From NCBI GenBank assembly GCA_002914805.1, contig JXTB01000119.1, positions 895,808 to 959,807 of the forward strand: a DNA stretch of 64,000 nt. Reading direction: 5' to 3'. Shown piece after piece: positions 24,823 to 35,487 of this stretch. This DNA is from Parasponia andersonii (lineage: Eukaryota > Streptophyta > Magnoliopsida > Rosales > Cannabaceae). The position numbers and the translations under genes were made by a program. Each line of letters begins with the position of its first letter. The first letter of the stretch is position 1. Under the pieces are notes generated by a model. The model saw nothing but the letters and a program-made list of their open reading frames with translations. It did not search any database and was not told the DNA's origin.

Positions 24823-25898
24823 TATATATATATATGAAAAATAATGAAGAAATTGTACTAAAAACTCTTTGCTTTTTTTTTTTCCCGAAAAATATCCAAA
24901 ATATTTCGAACTTGGCTATAGCTTCTTCACTGGATAATTCCAACTTTTCAATTCTTTTCATGAGATTGACCTCCGTTGGAGAAGACTTTTATTGAATATT
25001 TGAGAGATAATAAGGAAAATACTAGAAACCTTCTCTATCTTTTTTTTTTTGGTCGGTTGAAAAATATCAATTTCGATCGTGTTTTGGAGAAGAGCTATTC
25101 AATCCGACTGTGAAATACATGTTACGGTCAGTTGTATTCTCATTGTAGGATAAAAGCATAATTTTCTTTGAAAGTCAAATTATTTATAGGACCCACTGAA
25201 AAGTAAACTTCTGCTTGAATTTCACACTAAAATTTGAATGTATTTTTTTGCAGTTCACTCAGCGTAATATCTTTAGCAAAATTTAGTTGACTTCCAACAA
25301 AATAAACTCTGAAAATGGAATGATTCTCAATCCAAATGTCAGCGCTTACGCCTTTAGACGAACCTATTTGAACGGCCTTGCTAGATAAATTGAAGCGACT
25401 TCGACTTAAAATTAATAAGCCATCTTAACTGAAAAGCATTAATGAACGCACCAACCACATGAGAACCAATTACAATTTTGAAAACACCTCAACAACTATT
25501 AAGTAACAACACGCCATCTACTCTTGGTCCCTTGCAGCAACATGATCAGTGTTCAATCAACCCAGCTAGGAAAAGTAAGGAAGCAGCAAATCACAAGAGT
25601 ATGTATGTATAGCATGGGCTACTTAATTGTTCTAATTACTATATATGTAATTCAAACTCATTGCTAAGTCGATCAGCAGCTTCTCAAGGCCAATTCTAAT
25701 GCCCCTTAGAGTCCGGGAAAAGCTTGCCGATGGCATACCGAATGGGAGGACCCTCTCTCTTCTACTTTCTTTAATTTTTGGTTTTTCATTCTACATTTTA
25801 ATTGTTATGAGTTGAGCTGAAGCAATTCTCAGAAATCAATCAACAAACACTAAGAAAATACTCAAAATTTATACTGGTTCAATCCCATTGCTGGGATC
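24823..25898. other. Intergenic DNA, no gene seen
   Basis: AT-rich spacer after the channel gene. A stretch at 24,945-25,000 (TTCAATTCTTTT, GAGATTGACCTCCGTTG) repeats the end of the channel gene's 3' UTR (24,555-24,590), so part of the UTR is duplicated. Confidence 0.5.
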
Positions 25899-26569
25899 TG
25901 TTAAGAATTATCGAACGATAATCGACAAAAAAAGATGAAAAACAAGACACACAGATTTAAGTGAAAAACTCTAATCGGGAAAAATCACTGGCAAAAGAAG
26001 AAATTTCACTATGTCGAAAAATAAGGTACAGAAGGTAGAGTTTTACACGACCAAGCCGAAAATATATATAATCTCAAAACCCTAAAATACATATATATAC
26101 GGACGGAAACTATACGGACAAAATGACCCAATAAAACAGGTCTATACCGTGGGGGCGGAGCCCGATTCCTCCACTTCCACCACAGATTTCAAAATTTCTC
26201 CCAATTACAAAAATGCTACGTATGTCGCACCGCGAAATTTTCGGGACAAGGCAAATAGAATTCAGGTTACGAACTCTAACAGAATCTCTCAATCCACTGT
26301 GAAAACAGTACCAAGTTACAAGAGTTTTCAGAATTTCTTACACTCTCAAATCCAGACCCCTGTTACACCTATACGAGTAATCCCTCACATGCTCACGGAG
26401 CTCTCTCATTTTGGACTCTCTGTTTAGACTCTAATAGTTGATAAGCTACAAAAACAAAGACATGACTCGTTTATATAATACAAGGCCCAACAGCTAGTAC
26501 GTGGCCCAAAAGTTAATACACGGCCCAAGAAAACTAAATACAATATTGTCCAGTTTTTAACTCTTAACA
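25899..26569. mobile_element. Possible solo LTR
   Basis: A 671-bp stretch begins TGTTAAGA and ends TCTTAACA, a perfect 8-bp inverted end of the TG...CA type. The flanks (GGATC and GATAG) do not form a clean target duplication, so the call is weak. It lies within a larger stretch (about 25,806-26,633) that interrupts a sequence otherwise similar to 26,970-27,060. Confidence 0.35.
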
Positions 26570-26629
26570 GATAGTTAATAACAAAAACTTAACTAACTTG
26601 ACACAAACTGATGACTAATCACAACACTA

Positions 26630-26860
26630 ATATTGTTAATTTCGTTATGGTCATGATAGCATTGTCTTGAAGGCCGGAATTAGAATGTAATTTGACAAGA
26701 AAGGCCTAATGGAAAGGGAAAAGGAAACCTGCACAATTGATGAGTAAGAACACTTGAGCGGTTTCCAAATTCCAATTTAGGCCTCGTGGAAGTCTCTAAT
26801 ACATACTGTAATAAATTCAGAACAAGAAAGTTGGCATAAACATTAATTAAAGAAGCAAAA
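26630..26860. repeat. Dispersed direct repeat, copy A (without SINE)
   Basis: Contains TTATGGTCAT, TGTCTTGAAGGC, ACAAGAAAGGCC, AATTGATGAGTAA and CAATTTAGGCCT in the same order as copy B, but has no insertion between TGTCTTGAAGGC and ACAAGAAAGG. Confidence 0.75.
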
Positions 26861-27002
26861 ACTGGGTGGACGAACAATTTTTAAAATTAGTTTAAGTAGA
26901 TGTTCATATTTTAAAAATCATAATTAAATGTTTTTATTTTTTTAAAGATTCAGTTATAGAATAAATTGTATTTCTAATTTTTGATTTTCCATTCTATGTT
27001 TT

Positions 27003-27560
27003 AATGTTGTTAATTTGGTTATGGTCATAATAAGAAAGTTATAATTGTCTTGAAGGCAGGAGAAAAAAAATTTAAAACAGAAAGAGGAATCAGTTTTGTC
27101 TTCACGCTACCCCCGGTATCCGCCAGGATGGCTTTCCCATGATCACATATGAAACAATAAAAAGTCATGCCTCCATGTCATCGGACACTATGTGGTACAA
27201 CATAGGAGTCGCAATCCACATGGTCGCCTCATTGGGAGAACAATTGCTTGTAGTAATTAACGATCACATGCATTCTCATAGACACTCGAACATCTGACCT
27301 CATAGTATAGAAGGCTCTAAATAAGCGCTCTTGCCGCTATGCTATCAGCACCGACGGTTAAGGCAGAAAAAATTTTAAACATACTTCCTTCAATTAGAGT
27401 GTGATCTTACAAGAAAGGCCCTATTGGAAGTGGAAAAGGAAAACGGCCCAATTGATGAGTAAAAACACTTGGGCGTTTTCCAAATTTTAATTTAGGCCTA
27501 TTGGAAGTTACACACACTCATATAATAAATTGAGAACAAGAATGTTGGTATAAAATAAAA
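27003..27560. repeat. Dispersed direct repeat, copy B (interrupted by SINE-like insertion)
   Basis: Same motif order as copy A, with about 300 extra bp inserted after TGTCTTGAAGGCAG. The outer parts align with copy A at moderate identity by eye. Confidence 0.75.
27082..27358 (-). mobile_element. tRNA-derived SINE-like insertion
   Basis: On the minus strand there is an A box, TAGCATAGCGG (27333-27343), and about 50 bp later a B box-like GATGTTCGAGT (27283-27293), the layout of a tRNA-derived SINE head. The insertion is bounded by imperfect direct repeats of AAGGCAG followed by A-rich then TTTAAA sequence (27053-27080 and 27359-27381). Paralogous copy A lacks the insert. The family is not recognised. 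Confidence 0.5.
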
Positions 27561-27613
27561 CGGCATTTTGAGTGTTCGAATACAAAACAAGCCTAAGAAA
27601 ACAAGACATTTAA

Positions 27614-28408
27614 AGTGTATTTGGCATTGTTTTTTAGAACAATTTTTAAAAATAGAGTTAAAGAAAGTAGAAAATAATGAAATGTTGTTTACAAAATCTT
27701 TTCTTAACCTTTTCTTTTTCTAAAAAAATAAAAATAATTTCATATGATTTTTATATACACATTTTTTTTTTGTAACTTTCTCTCTTATTATTTTTTCTCA
27801 TAATTTTCTCTCTCCTCACTCTTTCTTGTCACTTTCTTTTTTTTTCATTCTCTCAATCCTCGTTCTTTCTTATCACTTTCTCTCTCCTCATTTTCTCTCG
27901 TCATTTTCTCTCTCTTCATTCTCTCTTCTCACTTTATTCCATCACTTTCTCTTTCATCATTTTCTATCTCTTCATTTTTTTAATCACCTTATATTTCCTC
28001 ATTCTCTATTGCTACTTTCTTCTTTATAACTTTTTTTTTGTCTTTATTTTATATCCCTATGCATTCTAATCACTTTCTTTCTCTTGTGTGTTTTCATTAA
28101 TTTTTTTTCTTTTATCTTTCTCAACACTTTTTATTTCCCTATTCTTTCTTATCACTTTATCTCTTATTATTATCTTTCATTATCTTTTCTCTTGTAACTT
28201 TATCTTTAGTCAATCTCTCCTGACTTTTTCTCTCTAAATATCTTTTTTATAATACAAATATGATTTTTTATATTCATATAATTTTTTTTCCTAAAAAATA
28301 TTTCTAAAAAATATTTGCCAAACACATATTATTTTCTGAAAACATTATAAAAAAGTTTTTGTTCTCAATTTTGAAAACAGAAAACAAAAAAAAATGTCAA
28401 ACGTGCCC
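27614..28408. mobile_element. Harbinger/Tourist-like non-autonomous element with pyrimidine-rich core
   Basis: The ends are imperfect inverted repeats: AGTGTATTTGGCATTGTTTT on the left and, complemented from the right, GGGCACGTTTGACATTTTTT. Both are flanked by TTAA (27610-27613 and 28409-28412), consistent with the TTA/TAA duplication of PIF/Harbinger elements. The middle 450 bp is almost pure TCACTTTCTCTCTC-type sequence. No ORF of note; the open frame at 27826-28029 only reads this low-complexity core. Confidence 0.5.
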
Positions 28409-29380
28409 TTAATTTTCAACGTCTTACTTTGACCTCCATTTAAGCTCCAACTACGTGTATTGGACCTTCACCTCAGGCCATCAGTAATTGAAAAAGTCTA
28501 AAAGCATGGTCCATGGACCAACTAATTGGGACGTATTTAAGTCTAGTTCTCCAATACACAAACTCTTCAACCTCGTTTAATTACAAGGAGGAAGCATGGA
28601 AAATTGGACGGACACATGGAAAATTGAACGGACACATTTCATACTTGGTTTTTGAATTAATCCAGGACAATAAGAAGTTTGCAACTGTCTGAGCCCGTTT
28701 AGGAAAATCAACCTTCCACGCAGTATTTGGATAAGTTCACACTACGAAGCTCTTAGGCCCATTAGACACTTTCTTTCTTTTTTTTTTTTTTCTTTAAACA
28801 GCTAAAGATATTACGATCCTGTTTTTTCTGGTGGCTTCCAACTCATGCATATGGATATGGTAAATTCGGACAAACGAAAACAAAAAAAAAAGGAATTGTT
28901 GTGCGATCTGAGATTAAAAAAAATAGTAACCTCGTATTTTGGTATTTTGGCAATATTAAAAAATTCAGCTATAGAAAATCCAACTCGCATCTAAGACGTA
29001 TAATGTGCGGTCTACAAAAACATATAAAAGATCTACACTACATTGAGCAATTACAATTTTAAAAGTATTTCCATTCATGAAATTGGGAATGAGCCATCTT
29101 CAAATAGATAAAAGAGGTTCACTCACATAATTTTACACATTCAACTATTCATTAAAATCATTATATCGACTCTCATTTCTAATATTTCTAAAATCATCGT
29201 AAACGTAAACTATCATTTTATACTTTTTTTTTTCTTTGAAAAGCTATCATTTTACACTTGAATCATGCTTAATTCTTTTATTCTTTGCTGCTGTTTCATT
29301 ATTATGCATTGATTTCATGATTTCCAATTAAAAATTACATTGTTGGCAAAATCTCAATTAACATGAATATATATATATAT
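28409..29380. other. Intergenic DNA, no gene seen
   Basis: AT-rich spacer with poly(T) and poly(A) runs. No element or ORF recognised. Confidence 0.5.
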
Positions 29381-29621
29381 GGGCACCAATCTAGTAGGTA
29401 TTTTTTTTTTTTACCTATGCATAGATATCAATTTGGCCAATCAAAATTTAGCATGCATATTTTTTTATTGTAAAAAGTAAGAGAGAGAAAGAGCATTAAT
29501 TATGCACATCTTTTCATGCACTTTATTATAGCCATTAGATCACCATTAGATGGTGATCCAACGGTTAAAAAAAAATACCTATCCATAGTAAAAGAAAAAA
29601 ATACCTATTGGATTGCCAACC
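29381..29621 (+). mobile_element. MITE copy 4 of the (TA)n-nested family
   Basis: About 241 bp, from GGGCACCAATCTAGTAGGTA to TTGGATTGCCAACC, between TA tracts. The centre has GATCACCATTAGATGGTGATC, a near-perfect palindrome preceding CAACGG. Confidence 0.9.
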
Positions 29622-29661
29622 TATATATATATATGCATAAGTATATATATATATATATATA

Positions 29662-29898
29662 GGGCACCAATCCAGTAGGTATTTTTTTTTTACCTATGCA
29701 TAAGTATCAATTTGGCTAATGAAAATTTAGCATTCACATTTTTTATTGTAAAAAATAAGAGAGAGAAAGAGCATTAATGATGCACGTCTTTTCATGCATT
29801 TCATTATAACTATTGGATCACCATTAGATGGTGATCCAATGGCTAAAAAAAAAATAGCTACCCATTAGTAAAAAAAAATACCTATTAGATTGGCAACC
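29662..29898 (+). mobile_element. MITE copy 5 of the (TA)n-nested family
   Basis: About 237 bp in the same orientation as copy 4 and only 40 bp from it. The spacer is TA-rich. It begins GGGCACCAATCCAGTAGGTA and ends TTAGATTGGCAACC. Confidence 0.9.
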
Positions 29899-29921
29899 AT
29901 ATATATATATATATACTAATA

Positions 29922-31047
29922 AGGGGAAAATTCTAGTGTAGGAGGGGCAAAATCCCTCCTACTTGTAGGGATGGATTTTAATTGAATTTATTGGTTAAAA
30001 TCTAAGGACTATAATTTTGGGTATAGACTCTATCTCATCTAATATTAGCCTCTAAGAGAGAAATATTTTCACTTTTCCACTCCACTCTTTTTTATGTTAT
30101 TTTTCTTGAACCTAGATAGCTCCTCAAAAAGTGGAGCAACTACTATTGTTGCATAGAGAAAACAAAAACAAAAAAATGAAAAAATAAATTAAAAATAAAA
30201 TCAAACAAAATCAATAACCACCATTACTCCACCTCATGGGTAGAGTAATTATTGATTATTGGTAGTTATTCTTATAAAAATTAACTAGAGCTTTAACATA
30301 ATTTTATTAGGACTGAAGTTACTGGTAGGTAGGCCATTAACATTTTGTAATGGGGTAAAATAAATATCCCCAAGTTAGATCATAATGAAAAAGTGATAAG
30401 TCCATTATTGAAATAATCTAGATTGTATTTGTATATGTTAGTTGGTGGAAATCATCATTTCTTGTTTTTTTTATTTTCTCTTATACGCTAGAGTAAAAAA
30501 GGAGTTCTCATAGAATTATTTTAGAAATAAGAAGAATTTAAGTAATAAAAGCTCTCATGCCGGCATAGATAAAAGCTTTTCTTGATAAAAGATCCAACTT
30601 CCAAACCGAATCTGAAACTTTTTTTTCTTAGTTTTATTTTTATTTGATAGAATATTAAAGAAATTGTGACTCACACTATTTCAAAATTAGAAAAAAAAAA
30701 AAAAAACAAACAAAAGAAAAAAACGTAATTATCAAATTATGGTGATAATGAAATGCACATTTGTTTAACTATCTTAAAACTTGTTGATATTTCATGGTTA
30801 GTTATTAAATATTCGTGGCGACTGTTTTTGAATTTTTAAGTAGCACGTTTTCCACCCTCTCTCTTTTTTTTGGTAGTTAAAATACAAATTAGCATAAGTT
30901 GAAATCTTGAAGATGAGTATAGCATAATTCTATATGCTAGAGTTTACATAAATTTCTATTATATTATCCATTTGATTGAATCTAGGATTTAAAATCTGCT
31001 CCTATGAGTAAGAAGAGTTTTGCCTCTCTTACACTAGAACTCCCCAG
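29922..31047. mobile_element. 1.1 kb non-autonomous element with about 60-bp inverted ends
   Basis: The left end reads GGGGAAAATTCTAGTGTAGG then AGGGGCAAAATCCCTCCTAC. The complement of the right end reads GGGGAGTTCTAGTGTAAGAG then AGGCAAAACTCTTCTTAC. Similarity continues about 60 bp inward. TAATA flanks both sides (about 29917-29921 and 31048-31052). No transposase-like ORF inside. Superfamily not assigned. Confidence 0.55.
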
Positions 31048-31052
31048 TAATA

Positions 31053-32574
31053 TTAAGGTAAGATAAATTGATTATAAAGTTATTCCGGTGGAACGAGAAG
31101 AGCCCGTAAAGAAATATCGCCCGGCACAATCAAACCACATGTTTTGCAAATCCAATGAATCTCGCAAAACTAGCAAAGAGGTCTATTTAATTATGGCACT
31201 AATGATTGGAAAATAGGTATCAATTACTCATCGATAATTATTCAAATATCAAGATAATTAAATTATAAAAAGAGTAAACACTAATTTCATGAAAAATATT
31301 TTACCCTTCATATTATATGAGACTTACAATCCCTCAGACAGAAACAGGAAAGTGTTAAATCAGAAAACTATCAATAAATGAAAAAAAAAAAAAAAAGAAA
31401 AAAATCAAATCAAAATTGGTGTAATCAAAATTTGACCCTTTTAGACTTGAGACAAAATTTTCTCGCTTTCAATCAAATCATTACAGAAGCAAAACTTTCT
31501 AAATTAATTAAATCACTTAATTAGTTTAAAACTTGCACCTTGATATTTAACCTTTTTTTTTCAATCCAAAGTATGTAAGTTTTTATTTAAAAACAATTTT
31601 TTTTTTTTTCACAAAGGGGATTCTTTATTCTTTAATTCCTCCTATTTCTTTCGAGTTATAGAATGAATCGTACTGTGACAGAGAAGAAACAAAATTTAAA
31701 TCTGAAAAAAAGGAAAAATTGAAGAGGCGGTGACAGCAATGTAGTTGATTACAGACAAGTATTAGACTTGGGTTGGGCCTATTGCAAAATGTATTGGACA
31801 AACCGGAGCCACGCATTTGCGATATTTTTTGCAACATTGTCCCTAATTACTGCTTCCTTAAATTTCAACCTCAAACTATCTTCTTTGTGGACCAATTTAT
31901 CACTTTTTTATTTTTTATTTTATTTTATTTTTTGCTGAAAAGTAATTTACACGAGATTTATTTGGATTCACTTCTATTTTTTATATAAAAAAAATAGATT
32001 TTTTTTGAAAATTTATTTGACAATCTTATTATTGTTTTTTATTTTTAAAAATTATTACCAAAAATTTCAAAAATAGCGGTAACAAAAAATTTCTAATATT
32101 TTTATTTTTTTAAATAAATTTAAAAAAATATATATAAATATTTGTATACAAATATACAAGTGTGTATATACATATATATACTTAAATATAAGTCTATAGG
32201 ATTTTTTTTATTTATTATTTACATTTTTTATTTTTCAAAACAAAATTTTTATTTTTAATTTATTTAAACAAAAAAAAAATCGGAAGTGAATCCAAAATAA
32301 TTTCGTCTTTGCTTGCTGAATCTCCGGTTCACTTTATAATTACTTGAATTTCTTCTCTGCGTTGAAAAAGAGAAGAAAAATATTAATATCAAAACAAAAG
32401 TACTCTGATTTCATGATCAAGGATCTACGAATTCCATAATCTAACACTAATAAGGCTAAGATATGCATTCATGTATATCCGGATATATGGATAGACTAGA
32501 ACAAAATATTCCCTCCTATATTACATCCTGAATAATATGAAACGACAAGAAAGATGAAAGATGGACGTGGTAGT
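31053..32574. other. Intergenic DNA downstream of the first NIMIN gene
   Basis: AT-rich. No supported ORF; the open frames near 31.6-32.0 kb lack any recognisable domain. The last 100 to 200 bp presumably hold the NIMIN 3' UTR on the minus strand. Confidence 0.5.
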
Positions 32575-33030
32575 CTATAGGGTGAGGTTGAGGTTTAAGC
32601 CACGGAGTAGTTGTTGTCGTTTGCGATCTTCTTTGTCGTTGGTGCATTTAATGGCCGGAAAAGGGAAGATTGTTGGATCGATTCCTCGATACTCCACTTG
32701 TGCAGTGAAATCCTCCATCTCGAATGAAGGTACCCAACTTTTATTAACGTCTTCTTCATGACGCTTTCTCTTCGTCGTTTTCTTCTTTTTTTCTTCGGTA
32801 ATATTTGTAATTGCAGTAGTAGTACTAGTACACACGCTACTTACCATGATCCCCTCTCTCAGACGATTTCGAGCTTCCCGGAAACTTGAGATCAGCTCAA
32901 AAAACTTGTCCATCTTTTCTTCTTCGTCTTCTTCTTCCTCGTGATCATGATCATAATCACCATCGTAACTTAAGGCCAAGGGGGCTGAGGCCTCAAGCTT
33001 CTTCTCCATTATAACTTTCTCGTTTTCCAT
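32575..33030 (-). CDS. NIMIN-type NPR1/NIM1-interacting protein, paralogue 1
   Basis: An intronless 151-residue ORF. Order of features: acidic run (30-38), KMDKFFELISSFREARNRL (39-57), Lys/Arg-rich nuclear signal KKKKTTKRKR (81-90), SWVPSFEMEDF (98-108) with the EDF box, and the C-terminal EAR motif LNLNLTL (145-151). This is the NIMIN layout. These small nuclear proteins bind NPR1, the salicylic-acid co-activator, and are thought to repress defence gene output through EAR recruitment of TOPLESS-type co-repressors. Met1 is chosen as the first in-frame start; Met8 is possible. A TATATAA lies about 100 bp upstream and a twin-TGACG element about 510 bp upstream. The Tat retrotransposon begins 780 bp upstream. 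It looks intact. Which Arabidopsis NIMIN it matches cannot be settled by eye. Confidence 0.88.
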   Translation of the reverse strand: MENEKVIMEKKLEASAPLALSYDGDYDHDHEEEEDEEEKMDKFFELISSFREARNRLREGIMVSSVCTSTTTAITNITEEKKKKTTKRKRHEEDVNKSWVPSFEMEDFTAQVEYRGIDPTIFPFPAIKCTNDKEDRKRQQLLRGLNLNLTL

Positions 33031-33127
33031 TGTTGCCCAGCAAAATCAATAATAATAAGCGCTATAGCTTTATAATTATTACGAAAGAGTAGCAGTAGTC
33101 CTAGAGAAAGAGAAACGCATAATTGGA

Positions 33128-33134
33128 TTATATA
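33128..33134 (-). promoter_or_regulatory. TATA box of NIMIN paralogue 1
   Basis: TATATAA on the minus strand, about 98 bp before the start codon. Confidence 0.55.
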
Positions 33135-33536
33135 GTCGTCTATTTAACCAACCACGTACTGCACATGCTGAAGTTTCTTCAAAGGTTTTGAGAATCGAAT
33201 ATTATAAACGAATTGTTAATAAAAAAGCTGGATACCAAAATGACTAAGATGCCCATTGATGACTGGACTTCCAAATACGACGGCTGTGACTCCACTTGGG
33301 AGCATAATAGCATCGAACTGAGAACAAGTCAAGTGGGCATAAAAGTAAAATGCTCACAGCTGAGATGAGATGACGAAAGAGTGATGAGGTCATCGCTTTG
33401 ACGTGGCGCTTTTAAGATTCGTGAGCTTCTGAAAGTGAAGGCAGACGTAAACGTTTTACATTTACTCCATTCACTTTCTACAAAATACAAATTGGCTGAA
33501 TCGGTCAGTTGGAGGGAGCCGATTGCGTGAGGATAA

Positions 33537-33556
33537 TGACGTATATGGTATGACGT
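33537..33556 (-). promoter_or_regulatory. Twin-TGACG (as-1/TGA-factor-like) element upstream of NIMIN paralogue 1
   Basis: TGACGTAT-N5-ATGACGTC as read on the plus strand, with the two TGACG starts 14 bp apart. The same pattern lies upstream of NIMIN paralogue 3. TGACG is the core bound by TGA bZIP factors, the partners of NPR1. A further TTGACG lies at about 33,398. Confidence 0.55.
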
Positions 33557-33812
33557 CGTACTCGCAGTGGTGCTGAGCTGATTGGGCCTGATTTTGACTT
33601 TCTGGCCCTCGTCGATAGTCAATCCTCTATTTCAGACTTTTAGTTGTGTGGAGTAGCTTTTGAGCTTTTCGAGCCTTTGACTGTTTTTAATGTCTAGCCG
33701 ACACGTGCCAAATTCTAATTTTACTTTCCAAGTCATACTTTAGTTTCACTTTCACATATTAAAGTAAAATTTAAAGTTTATATTAATTCCCAATCTTTTT
33801 CAACAAGCGCGG

Positions 33813-34442
33813 TGTTTTAGGGAGATTTTGTCGACAATGAATTTAAAGAATTATAAAATGTGATTTGTGTGTTTAAAGGATTGATCAATCAATACATATA
33901 AAAGAGACAAAAGTTTTATAGTGGTTCGGTCCCAAAAATGATGAGTTTACCTTCACTGTTATTCACTATTTTCTAGAATATTACAAAAGAATACAGAGTG
34001 TGTTCAAAAAGTGAGTCCTTAAGTTTTTTCCCCAAAAAGATCCATCCCTCACGGTAGCATTGATCTTCCCCTTATATAGGTGAAGGTAGTTCATTGTTTC
34101 CCGATTATGAAAACGAGTAAGTGTATAATCAGAAAATATAATTTGAGTAACAATATAACTAGGTAATAACTTAAATGAAACGACTGGTCGATCTTGAAAG
34201 AGAATCTTTTGTTTCTCTTTCTTTGTAGATTACCCGTTTAACGAAACTTGGTCTAGTTTTCTTTTTGTTCTGATCGCACTTAACTTGTTCATAGAAGGTC
34301 GCACTTTATTCGGAAGAAGGTCGCATTCGACTTACTCGGAAGAGGTCGCACTTAACTTATTCGTGCGACCTGTCACGTCCTCGTAGTTGCTAACTTTCCC
34401 TTTTTGGCATTGACCATCATCTAGTTTTTAGACCGCACAACA
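33813..34442 (-). repeat. 3' LTR of the Tat element (complete)
   Basis: 630 bp. In element orientation it begins TGTTGTGCGG and ends CTAAAACA. Its last 432 plus-strand bases align without net gaps to 43676-44107. Confidence 0.9.
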
Positions 34443-34452
34443 ATTGCCCCCT
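34443..34452 (-). other. Polypurine tract of the Tat element
   Basis: AGGGGGCAAT on the minus strand directly abuts the TGTTGTG start of the 3' LTR, where plus-strand priming occurs in LTR retrotransposons. It confirms the element's orientation and LTR edge. Confidence 0.8.
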
Positions 34453-34842
34453 AGCTCCATTAGTTTTTTAGGACAAAATGGAGCTTTCTTCTCTGATAAG
34501 TGCGAGCTTTAAAAATGCGACGTCATGACTTAAGCTTGAGATCATCGAAGAGTCACTAGCTCTCAAATCTCACCTTTTCAGGATCACGCGTACTTTTTTC
34601 TGACAGACGAAACCACGTGTCACCTTTTTTCAGAAGAATAGCAAACTCGAGGAGATTTTCCCATTTTTGAGCAGTCATGATGACAGTGATGTCACCAATC
34701 GTTGTCTTAAATCGAGACGTTTCAAATTTTGAAAAGATACCGATTTAATTTCGGAAAACTTAACGCTCGTATGATCTTCGACCTTTAGATCTGAACATTA
34801 AATACCTTGATCTACGGCTGTGATTTAGCGACGCTAGGGACA

Positions 34843-34849
34843 TATATAT
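34843..34849 (+). promoter_or_regulatory. Possible TATA box of the Tat antisense ORF
   Basis: TATATAT on the plus strand, followed about 35 bp later by TCACTCAAACCC, a plausible plant transcription start, and then by a C/T-rich leader-like stretch and a good 5' splice site (AAAG then GTTAGT at about 35,047). Use is not shown. Confidence 0.35.
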
Positions 34850-35487
34850 CGAAAATCACTCCGCCTCTTCTTCATCACTCAAACCCTATCGCCTTCTGCT
34901 TCTCTCTCCTAAAACCCGAAGCGTCCACAGAGCAATCTTTTTGGCGTCGTTCTGTTTCTCAGCTCGCACAGCTTTACCATCTTCTCCGACGAAGTTATCA
35001 TCACAATCCTCCAGACGTCATCTTGGTCCCTCTGTCTTCGAAGAAAGGTTAGTATATATCATCTCTCTTGTTCTTCAATTTTTCCAGAATTCTCATTTAC
35101 AGATCTTATTTCTAGAAAATAGGAACAAATCATAGAGTCTAAATATTCTGAACATAAACCCATCCTATATTCGGATGGACTGTAAAATGGAAATTTTTCA
35201 GAATTCCTCCATTAATTTATAGAATAGACTCTTTAGATGACTGACAGACAAACGAACTTGCAGAAGAATTTTAGGATCTGAAACCTTATTTTTTGAAAAT
35301 CATAATCAGTCGAGTGACGAATTATCGAAGAACTGCTCGAACAATTTTTATGAATCCGTAGATCGATTCGAAAAAATTCGATGAGCAGCTTGTTGATGCA
35401 ATCCTAGGATGACCCCAAAACTGCTCACATATAGCTAAGATCCCTGATCCTCGCATAGGACTAAATCCATCCATATTTCTTTTCAAA

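Noticed and set aside
25806..26633. Complete LTR retrotransposon
   Set aside because: Only one LTR-like segment with inverted TGTTAAGA ends and no coding remnant or second LTR. A solo LTR is the most that can be said.
27826..28029. 67-codon open frame rich in Leu, Ser and His
   Set aside because: Reads a C/T-only low-complexity core of a Harbinger-like element.
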